Assembly: GCA_963966185.1 (NCBI GenBank)
Contig: CAWZYM010000090.1
Span: forward strand, 1 to 64,000
DNA: 64,000 bases
Direction: 5' to 3'
Source of the DNA: Rhabditoides inermis
Taxonomy: Eukaryota; Nematoda; Chromadorea; Rhabditida; Rhabditidae
Shown here one piece after another: positions 43,883 to 52,772 of this stretch; the stretch's first letter is position 1, and the number at the start of each line of letters is the position of its first letter. The notes beneath the pieces are model-generated. The model was given only the letters and a program-made list of their open reading frames with translations. It was not told the origin of the DNA and did not search any database. A program made the position numbers and the translations under genes.

Positions 43883-44262
43883 TCAAAGAGTCGCGTAAAT
43901 CAGATCCATCACCGCGGAAAGTGTGAGGTTGTAATTATGGATCCGGGTAGAACGTGCTCTCACGAGCATCTCGAGAATCCTCTGGCGTTCCTCTAGTAAT
44001 TGCAACATGATCCTACAAAAAAAATGTAATCATAAAAAAAGAGGAATACCCACGGTGTTGAGTGTGTCGATGATAAAAAGGAAGCCAATGTGGTAGTCAA
44101 TGTGGGCAATGATGTAGCACTATGGTCGATGAGCGAGGTGACAAACTACAACGTCAATGTATTCACCAAAAAAATAGAATGCCCACCTTGAGTGTGTCGA
44201 TGATGTAGTCCAAGCCGTGCAGCCATAGGCTGTCGAGCACATAGAGAAATCTACGACGCCAT
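43883..44262 (-). CDS. minus-strand micro-gene, model incomplete
   Basis: The terminal exon 44,012-43,883 follows a strong acceptor (T-run then GTAG). Its best frame gives MLQLLEERQRILEMLVRARS, then RIHNYNLTLSAVMDLIYATL and a stop, a leucine-rich amphipathic helix. An upstream segment near 44,255-44,187 reads FLYVLDSLWLHGLDYIIDTL before a GTGGGC donor. A related segment at about 44,100-44,052 reads FLFIIDTLNT before GTGGGT and looks like a duplicated exon. The phases I can build do not join these cleanly, and the ATG at 44,262 is in another frame. A real transcript is plausible because of the acceptor, AATAAA signal and helical product. Exact exons are unknown. Confidence 0.35.
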
Positions 44263-44318
44263 CTTAACAAATGCTTTAATAAAACATATTGATACCATGT
44301 AATCGAATAATGAACGTC

Positions 44319-44527
44319 ATGACGTCATGAAAAAACGCGCACAGTACCATATTTGCAATCATTCCCTTCGTGTTGGGACCCACAAAGAAATTTCAAAATT
44401 ACAGAAAATTATATTTTTTTACATTATTTGTACGCATTTTTTTCACGTTTTTTCACATTTTTTCACGTTTTTTTCACGTTTTTTTCATATTTTATTTTGT
44501 ATTTTTGTGAACATAATAGCTGCTTCA
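44319..44527. repeat. 210-bp inverted repeat, right arm
   Basis: Partner of 43,049-43,258. The outer flanks share no clear target-site duplication (ATGTA on the left, CAAGT on the right). Confidence 0.95.
44320..44327. promoter_or_regulatory. CRE/ATF-type palindrome TGACGTCA (second)
   Basis: Mirror copy of the site at 43,250, 58 nt upstream of the ATG at 44,262 on the minus strand. TGAACGTCATGACGTCATGA gives an extra overlapping half-site. Confidence 0.5.
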
Positions 44528-45025
44528 CAAGTACAACAAACTATTTACTTTTCGAAACGTTAAAGTGGGAAAAAAACTGTGCACACACTTGACACTTTTA
44601 CTGCACACAGCATGCGAATTTGACACTACATTGTGGCGCGGTGTGTGCATGGGTCACGGCTCGATACGCCCTATTGAAACGACCGATAGGAGCGGTGTGT
44701 ATTCGTGCGGGGAACAATTTCTTTCGCGGTGGGAAATTTTTTACTGTTATTATTTTTAGACGAATATTCGTCATTCCGTATTTTCATTGAGGTGTATGAT
44801 TTTATTTGTTTCGTTTTGATTTTGCTTATTTTTGACTTATTTTGTTGAATGTGTATTTCTGTACGTTGTTTTTACTTTCATGTCATTTTGTTGCATTCCG
44901 AGTGTGCAAATGTGATGTATTGATATGAAAGTGTGAAATTTTCCTTACTTGCATGTCCTACGCGAGTTTTCCTCATAATTTTGTTTTATTTTATATCTAC
45001 AATTCCTTGTTTCAGATCTTCAGTC

Positions 45026-45459
45026 ATGCTGGGATTTTGGATATCAACGGAAGAACAAGAGCAACGACTTATGTGAGTTGGTTTGTATTGTGCATTGTGA
45101 TTTGTGATTGTTACATTATTCGATGATTATATGATTTTGAATAGTTCAATGTAATAAAACTTTTTGATGTATTCGGTGTTTTGTGTGTGGTTGTGATTCG
45201 CTTTTGAATGCGAGCACTCTGTGCTTATCTTTGATTGTGATTTGATCTTAGATGTGCCGTCAATGTCTCTTCTCTGCGTCGCCAAAGAAAGGTATGTTTC
45301 ATGCAATGCTTCTCATCTAATATATGTTTTCAGGTCACTTTCTTGCTTGATGAAAGGTCCGAGACCAAGCCCAAGTTCAAGATCAAATCCAAGTTCAAGA
45401 TCAAGTCCAAGTTCAAGAACGCCAAACTGCTCATTTGCGTTGTTGTATATTTGCGATAA
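45026..45459 (+). CDS. small Lys-rich protein gene, 3 exons
   Basis: Exons 45,026-45,072, 45,252-45,291 and 45,334-45,459 join in phase to 70 residues. The start is MLGFWISTEEQEQRL. The third exon has a threefold 18-nt repeat (KFKIKS-type) giving KPKFKIKSKFKIKSKFKN, and a short hydrophobic C-terminus, LLICVVVYL. An upstream exon beginning at ATG 44,649 (MGHGSIRPIETTDRSGVYSC) can be spliced in the same frame. A competing reading enters after TTTCAG at 45,015 and gives a different C-terminus (RATTYMCRQC..). I do not recognise the family. It sits 208 nt upstream of the PARG start. Confidence 0.4.
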
Positions 45460-45666
45460 ATGTTATAAATTCCGGTGTTACTTGTTAAATTAGGGGATTG
45501 GGGGGGCTATTTTTCGTTTTGTTATGATTTGGCACTTTGCCAAGGGTTGGGTTACGGTAGGATCTTTGCACCAGTCTCCTATTATTGTGCCGAACATTGT
45601 ATCGAGCCGTGTGGGTGTCTAACGTGTCATTTCCCATTATTACCTCTCACCGGAACGGCACGTGTG

Positions 45667-46814
45667 ATGTCGAACAGAATTATGGATCCTGCTTCCGTCC
45701 GCTCTCTCCTTGAGGACTTCCGTCCAAGCACCGACAAACGGGGTAAGAACCTGATTTCGCGTTGCTTATGCGTTGCGTCGCGTTCTTCGCTTGACAAATA
45801 TTTATAATTATTCGATATTTTACAGTAACTTCGTGTTTCAGTTGAACAACATCCGGCTGTGAAGGCGGGTCACCAACATGTGGTGCTCTACACGCACGAC
45901 TCCATCAACCGAGACACCCCGCCATCTCCCATGCCCACCAACTATCACGTAGGCCGTTGCTATTACGCACGTCATACTTGTTCTGTACACTTGTTTTTTG
46001 TGTAGCTGCCCGACTGGTGCAGGCTCATCGATGTGAACTCGTCGCTCACCTCGCCCGCACTCGATGCGGTCGTCCAGTCGCGACTCACCTACATCATTCG
46101 ATACGGAGTCAAGGATGCGGACGAGTTCAAGGTAGCCGAACGAGGCATACTGTAATCTACAGTAATCGTGTTGCAGACGGTGCTGAACTCTTACCTGGCC
46201 GCGCCGCGGCAGCTGACCAGCGTCGCCGGGTTGGAGCTGGTGCTGCGAGGCCCCGAGCGAGAGTTCTACCTCGCCCTCATCCGATCGATCGCACATCTCG
46301 CTCTCTGTGCTACCCAGATTCTGCCTGGTGTGAGTTGCCTCTTAGTTTCTGCCCCACATTTCACTATTCATTGTTAGTGCTTTGTAGACTCTTCCCGTGA
46401 TGATGAGAGTGGTGAACCCGGAGCAGCTGATCGAGCGCTGCGTGTCCCTCTCGCAGCAGCAGTGTGCTACTATTCTAGCACTCTGCTTCTGCTGCGTCCC
46501 GCTCTCGGACTCTACTCCGTTCCACTGTCGCGGGTATGCTATTTCATATGGATTCGATTGTTGATTCGATTGATTGATTGAGATAACTTTAGACTGTTCT
46601 CCGCGGAGTCTGGCGAGTCGCTGCGCTTCCTCCTCGCCTACTTTGCGGAAGTGTGTGAGAGGTGATTGATAGATTCAATTGATTAGCACTCTCAGCATGA
46701 TCAGTGTTATTGATTGATTGGATTGCAGGACGCCGATCGGCACTCTGACAGTTCTGCGTCGCTCGATGCCAGACGCAGGGGACGACGAGCGTCTGAGGAT
46801 GCCGGTGAGTGAGT

Positions 46815-46864
<50 letters not shown>

Positions 46865-47041
46865 GAAGACAGAGAGAGAGGGTTAATGAAGAATCTTAAT
46901 CGCAGCTATGTGTGCTGGGTGTGCATCCACCGGCCGAAGACGATTCGCACGCGCGCCTCGAAGACGCGGACGGGTGTTTGAAGATGATTTTCGCCAACCA
47001 GAGCCCGTGCGGGAAGACACTGCAGGGCGCTACACTCATGG

Positions 47042-47088
<47 letters not shown>

Positions 47089-50000
47089 ATACTAATTGCA
47101 GGAGGAGATAGTCTGTCTCTGTTACCCGGAGCTGCTTCTCGCGCAGCTCTTCTGCGAGCCTCTCGGATACAACGAAGTGGCTGTGGTCATCGGAGCGCGG
47201 CGCTACGCCAAATACGTCGGATACGGTCAGTATCGAACATATGGCACATCACCCGCATTCGTCACTGCCATTCGTCATTCTCAGAATGCACTCATCACTT
47301 GTTTTGTCATGTGGTTGTGATGTTGCGATCAGTCTCTTCAGAGCACATATACATTATCTTCAGTAAAACTACTCACGTGAATAGTGGCTTTGTGTTATTC
47401 CTAATTGAACAAAAGTGCATGCATTTTTCTGGCTTCATGCTGCTTAGTGAGCTAGAATACATGTTACAATATAAATGTCTCATTGTCATACATATTTTAC
47501 GGTAGTTGAGCAGTTGTGTGTTGTTTTCCGGAGAAAAATGCAGGCGCTTTTTGTTGAATTAGAAAAAAAGACGCGTGTAGCTGCGCGCGCGCCCGCTATC
47601 ATTTGAAACACTCCGGCGGAAACGCATACTTACTTTTGAAATCACGATTTTGTCAATTCACGCATCTAAAGTCTTGGATTGCAGGGAGCAGTGTGGCGTT
47701 CCGGCCACTCGAGCCAACGTACACACACCCGCCGCGTGACAGCCACGGCCGCTTCGTGAACCAGGTGATAGGATGGAGGGAGGGAGGGAAGGGAGAAGAT
47801 CATACATTCCATTCCTATAGATGGTGTTCGCTAATGCTTCTGCGTTCGAGCTGAGCGAGGAACAGAGACAGTACGACAAGCACGCGGTCTGTCTGGAGAT
47901 GTACAAGGTGGGAAAAGTGAGAGTGAGAGTGGAAATGACCGGAGCAAGGCGTATGAGGCACAAAAATGATGAGAAAAGATGGATTCCGTGTAGTAGTATA
48001 AGTAGCATAGTATGTAGCAATCTATTATTGCATTACAAGCCACTATTATCTTTTAAAAGTACTTCCGTAAAAAGTGTTGTTTGTTTTAACCTGATTCAAG
48101 AAAAGCGCATGCATATATTATTAATTTTTGAAAAATCAAATCGTGAACATGAAAACACCTGAACATGAAAACTAACACAAACTTGCTCTTTCAAACGAAT
48201 ATAGAATAGTTACACGTAACATTCAGAATAATACGATTGTTTTGTTTATTTAGTGTTTTTGCGGTTTGTTATTTATGGTTTATCAATAAAATAATATGTT
48301 AATCGTGATGTTGTTTCACTCAATGTTTCAGGTATAAAAATGTCAAAAAAATAAAACATGGAATTATTCAACATTAATTATTCAACAATTATTCAACGTT
48401 TTGAAAGAGCAAGTTTGTGTTAGTTTTCATGTTCAGGTGTTTACGATTTGATTTTTCAAAAATTAATAATATATGCATGCGCTTTTCTTGAATCAGGTTA
48501 ACACAAACAACACTTTTACGGAAGTACTTTTAAAAGATAATATATGTCCTTTTGTTGAATTTCATAGAAATTTTCTCTCTCGTCTTCATACATGTAACAT
48601 GTTCTTCTCTCATGATTTCATCAATTTCATTTCAAATTTATTCGATATTTTCTCGTTCTCTCGTTCTCTCCTTCCCTTCCTTCCTTCCTTCCGTCCCTCC
48701 TTCCGTCCTTCTCTCCTTCTCTCCTTTTCTCCTTGCATTCCTTCTCTCCTTCCGTTCCTTCCCTCCTTCCCTCCTTCCCTCCTTCTCTCCTTCTCTCCTT
48801 CTCTCCTCCTCTCCTTCCCTCCTTCCCTCCTTCCCTCCTTCTCTCTTTCTCTCTTTCTCTCGTTCTCTCGTTCTCTCGTTATCCCTTTCTCTCTTTCTCT
48901 CGTTCTCTAGTTCTCTCGTTCTCTCGTTCTCTCGTTCTCTCGTTCTCTCGTTCTCTCGTTCTCTCGTTCTCTCGTTCTCTTCTTCTTTCCTTCCCTCCTT
49001 CTCCCTTTCTCTCTTTCTCTCGTTCTCTCGTTCTCTCGTTCTCTCGTTCTTTCTTTCTTTCTTTCTCTCATTCTCTCTTTCTCTCGTTCTTTAGTTCTTT
49101 CGTTATATCGCTCTCTCTTTATCTCGTTCTCTCTTTCTATCCTTCTCTCTTTCTCTCTTTCTGTCTTTCTCTCGTTCTCTATTTCTCTCGTTATATCGTT
49201 CTCTCTTTCTCTCGTTCTCACGTTCTCTCGTTCTCTCGGTCTCTCTTTCTCTCGTTCTCTCTTTCTCTCCTTCTCTCCTTCCTCCTTCCCTCCTTCCCTC
49301 CTTCTCTCCTTCTCTCTTTCTCTCGTTCTCCAGTTCTCTCGTTATATCGTTCTCTCTTTCTCTCGTTCTCTCTTTCTCTCGTTCTCTCGTTCTCTCGTTC
49401 TCTCGTTCTCTCGTTCTCTCGTTCTCTCGTTCTCTCGTTGTCTCGTTCTCTCGTTCTCTCGTTGTCTCGTTCTCTCGTTCTCTCCTTCCCTCCTTTCCTC
49501 CTTCTCACTTTCTCTCTTTCTCTCGTTCTCTAGTTCTCTCGTTATATCGTTCTCTTTTTCTCTCGTTTTCTCTTTCTCTCGTTTTCTCTTTCTCTCGTTC
49601 TCTCATTATCTCTTTCTCTCTATCTCTCTTTCTCTCTTTCTCTCGTTCTCTAGCTCTCGTTATATCGTTCTCTATTTCTCTCGTTTTCTCTTTCTCTCGT
49701 TTTCTCGTTTTCTCGTTCTCTCTTTCTCTCTTTCTCTCTTTCTCTCTTTCTCTCTTTCTCTCTTTCTCTCCTTCTCTCTTTCTCTCCTTCCCTACTCCTC
49801 CCATTCTCTATTTCTCTCGTTCTCTAGTTCTCTCGTTATATCGTTCTCGCTTTCTCTCGTTCTCTCGTTCTCTCTTTCTCTCTTTCTTTCGTTCTCTAGT
49901 TCTCTCGTTCTCTCTTTCTATCCTTCTCTCTTTCTATCCTTCTCTCGTTCTCTCGTTCTCTACTTCTCTTCTTCTCTCCATCCCTCCTTCCCTCCTTCTC

Positions 50001-51518
50001 CCTTTCTCTCTTTCTCTCGTTCTCTAGATCTCGTTATATCGTTCTCTCTTTCTCTCGTTTTCTCTTTCTCTCGTTTTCTCGTTCTCTCGTTCTCTCGTTC
50101 TCTCTTTCTCTCCTTCCCTCCTTCCCTCCTTCCCTCCTTCCCTCCTTCCCTCCTTCCCTCCTCTCTTTTTCTCTTTTTCTCTTTCTTTCTCTCGTTCTCT
50201 CTTTCTTTTGTTCTCTCCTTCTCTTCTTCTCTCCTTTCCTCCTTCCCTCCTTCCCTCCTTCCCTCCTTCTCCCTTTCTCTCTTTCTCTCGTTCTCTAGCT
50301 CTCTCGTTATATCGTTCTCTCTTTCTCTCGTTTTCTCTTTCTCTCGTTCTCTCGTTCTCTCGTTCTCTCGTTCTCTCGTTCTCTCTTTCTCTAGTTCTCT
50401 AGTTCTCTCGTTCTCTCGTTCTCTCCGTCTCTCCTTCTCTTCTTCTCTCCTTCCCTCCTTCCCTCCTCTCCTTTTCTCTTTCCCTCGTTCTCTAGTTCTC
50501 TCGTTATATCGTTCTGTCTTTCTCTCGTTCTCTCGTTCTCTCGTTCTCTCATTCTTTTGTTCTCTCCTTCTCTTCTTCTCTCCTTCCCTCCTTCCCTCCT
50601 CCTCCCTTTATCTTTTTCTCTCGTTATATCGTTATCTCTTTTTCTCGTTCTCTCGTTCTCTCGTTCTCTCGTTCTCTCGTTCTCTCGTTCTCTCGTTCTC
50701 TCGTTCTCACTTTCTCTCTTTCTCTCTCCCCTTATCTAATTCCTACTGATCGCAGCCACCAAAGTACATCTGTCTCTCTCCAAACAGCATGCTCTCTCGC
50801 GTGCTCTCGCGCTCGCCCGCCAGCAGAGGGCTAGCTATCAGCTAGCATGACTGGAAACGCCCTCTCTAATGGTTGAGTCGCTGCTTGGTCTCACGATTAG
50901 CGTGACGTTGGACTCTCATACTTACTTCGACGTTGCGACGTCCATTCGTTGCAACATCCAGATAGAACAGATAGAACGTGTAGTAGTATAAGCCCTTGCA
51001 TATAACCATATCGTCTAATCAATATGTTATATTACTTGTACATGATTAGGCTTTCAGTTGCGCTCTGCGTTCTTCTCTCCCGCTTCCGACTCTCGTCCCG
51101 CCCCGGTGGCTGGCGGAAACTGGGGCAGCGGAGCGTTTAACGGAGACGTGCAGCTCAAGGGTACGAGCCTTTTTCGATGTCGGGTCGCGCGCTCGTCTAC
51201 TATCCCTTTGGGGAGGATGCGGTCGGCCGCCAGCTCCACCACTTGGCCCGCCTCCACGCCCACCTCGTCTCCCGCCACATCGACACGCGTCAGTTCCACT
51301 TCCTATCATCGAGTTATCGATTGATTTCTTGCTTGCTCACCAAATTATCATCAATGTTTTCAGTCTCCTTGTTTGTAATTCATTGTGGATGACTGCCTGT
51401 TTCAGTGATGCTGATCCACATGCTTATGCAGTATGGCGGGCGTCGGAGGGAGGGCGAGAGCGTGTTCTGCTTCGTGGAGCGATTTGTGGACGAGCACGTC
51501 AAGAAGGAGAACGAGTAG
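45667..51518 (+). CDS. PARG: poly(ADP-ribose) glycohydrolase with altered signature loop
   Basis: PARG removes poly(ADP-ribose) from proteins after PARP activity. Thirteen exons (45,667-45,742; 45,842-45,948; 46,006-46,131; 46,177-46,329; 46,388-46,533; 46,593-46,661; 46,729-46,804; 46,906-47,040; 47,102-47,225; 47,685-47,764; 47,821-47,907; 51,058-51,288; 51,406-51,518) give about 507 residues if one base is restored. Family landmarks: LRFLLAYFAEVCERTPIGTL; IFANQSPCG; MEEIVCLCYPELLLAQLF with the conserved Glu pair at about 297-298; YAKYVGYG; VAGGNWGSGAFNGDVQLK; LVYYPFGED. The Gly-Gly-Gly before the Glu pair is CGK here, and the Gln before the Glu pair is Met. Frame is lost at TTTTT 51,170-51,174: exon 12 is one base short. 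The eleventh intron spans 3.1 kb and holds hairpin H4 and a pyrimidine tract. Only the catalytic region is present; no long regulatory N-terminus. Confidence 0.88.
46141..46168 (-). repeat. core of the 247-bp repeat inside a 45-nt PARG intron
   Basis: The intron at 46,132-46,176 contains an exact 27-nt match to the core of the repeat tandemly amplified at 52,773-55,430 (reverse orientation), centred on ACTGTA-ATC-TACAGT. The rest of the intron is just a GTAGCC donor side and a GTGTTGCAG acceptor. Confidence 0.85.
47350..47570. mobile_element. degenerate palindromic hairpin element (possible)
   Basis: It carries AACAAAAGTGCATGCATTTTT on the left and AAAAATGCAGGCGCTTTTTG on the right, resembling the arms of H1-H4, but the arms have decayed. 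It lies in the ninth PARG intron. Confidence 0.4.
48045..48541. mobile_element. palindromic hairpin element H4
   Basis: Ends ATTATCTTTTAAAAG / CTTTTAAAAGATAAT, arms about 170 bp, centre AAACTTGCTC / GAGCAAGTTT. Both arms carry AAGAAAAGCGCATGCATATA and a CATGAAAAC..GTGTT segment not found in H1-H3. It lies inside the 3.1-kb PARG intron. Confidence 0.85.
48640..50740 (+). repeat. 2.1-kb polypyrimidine tract
   Basis: Almost purely C and T on the plus strand. It is made of TTCTCTCG, TTTCTCTC and TCCTTCCC words with rare TTATATCG interruptions. It sits in the largest PARG intron on the coding strand. Long Ser/Leu/Phe or Arg/Glu-rich open frames on both strands are composition artefacts. Confidence 0.95.
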
Positions 51519-51713
51519 AGTATTTTGTAGAAAGTGTAGTATTGTGGCTGATATAATCCCGTTTTGTTCGTGTTTTGCAAATATTTAATCCCTATTTTCG
51601 AATACATATTTTGGTACAAAATTGTATTTTGGTCACACGGTACAAAATTGGCATATTTTGGTCACAAGGTACACAATTGGTGATTAGCATGACATCAGGA
51701 AGAGTGAGCTCTG

Positions 51714-51890
51714 CTGCGCTTGTACCAGGTACGGTATACGGTAGCTACAGTAATCATTTTTTACACCTAGGACGAGTGACCTGCTACGGATCAAGAGGTG
51801 GATCGCAACACGAAGCGTCTCGACTCGCCAACAGTCCCAGCCAAGAGAGCGTCCGAGGTGGGGACGGGATACAGTAGGCTACCGTAGTCG
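51714..51890. repeat. diverged end of the composite element
   Basis: Contains ACCAGGTACGGTATACGGTA, which recurs inverted at about 37,248-37,269, and then ACACCTAGGAC, also shared. It lies between the PARG 3' end and the inverted composite copy. Confidence 0.55.
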
Positions 51891-52770
51891 TAACCCATCG
51901 TATAATCGATCGATATCAGTGGCGCTCTCTCGCCGTTTCAGAAGCACTGTTGTTTCCGGCGGTCGGCGCTTTCCGAAAGAACAGAGAAACATGACTGAAG
52001 AAAAAACAAGAAGAAAACGTGCGAGTTGCGGATTGCGATGAGTGAGCCATTTTCACATTAGCATATATGAGGGGCGTGGCCTGTCTGATGGCTGGAGGGA
52101 GAAGGAATGACGGGCCGCATTCGAGAGAAAGCGCGCGCGGCGGGCGGTCGACCAGGTATTCCTTCCCACATCACTCCATCTTCCCCACTCCTTCCTCTTC
52201 ATGTTCACCATTGTTGTTTCAGAATGCCTGCGTGAGAACCGAGAGAGTCTCGTCTCTCCCACTTTCTGCCCCTCTCCGTTCTTCTAGTCCCACTGGCGTC
52301 TATAGCTGTTCAACTTCTATTCTGCGAAGAAGAAGGATCAGTTCAAAGTCAGGCGAGTATTATGTGTCAGTATTGTTTTGTATGTCTTTGGTTTTGCCTG
52401 TAACCAGGATACTTTTCATAAACGTCTTCTACCGCTGCACAAAACTCGAAACGAGCTGTCTGGATAGATCAGCTGCGACTAAACTGGACTCTGGATAACT
52501 CGGGAGAAACAGGTGTGCTTGTTGAACGTACTTCATGAATTATATGCTAGTGGTTTCAGGTGTATAGATTCGTCTGATGCTACCTTCGACGATCGGATCC
52601 AATTCAACGTGACAGTCACAAAAGAAGAGGAAGAAGCAGGAACAGGAGCGGAAAGCGGAAGAAGAGGGAAGAGAAGGAGCGCAGGGAAAAAGGGAGACGC
52701 AGGAGTAGGAGAAGAGGGTAGAGTATTTGGGAGAAGGTGTTATATTGTGGCTTTTTTTGAAGTTTTGAAG
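51890..52770 (+). repeat. composite dispersed element, copy 3 (inverted relative to copy 2b)
   Basis: Near-identical reverse complement of 37,370-38,405: a 143-residue frame at 52,067-52,498 is the same as one on the minus strand at 37,661-38,092. It is directly followed by the 247-bp tandem array, so the 247-bp unit is likely the end of this element amplified in place. Confidence 0.88.
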
Positions 52771-52772
52771 AC

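Noticed and set aside
45957..46400. 147-residue open frame overlapping PARG exons
   Set aside because: It reads through introns in the wrong frame; the spliced PARG frame explains the region.
48473..50740. Large Ser/Phe/Leu-rich and Arg/Glu-rich open frames, up to 266 residues
   Set aside because: They are pure by-products of a stop-poor pyrimidine tract.
51148..51167. A 20-nt intron restoring the PARG frame
   Set aside because: It is shorter than any other intron here (38 nt or more) and would remove the conserved LK; a one-base loss is simpler.
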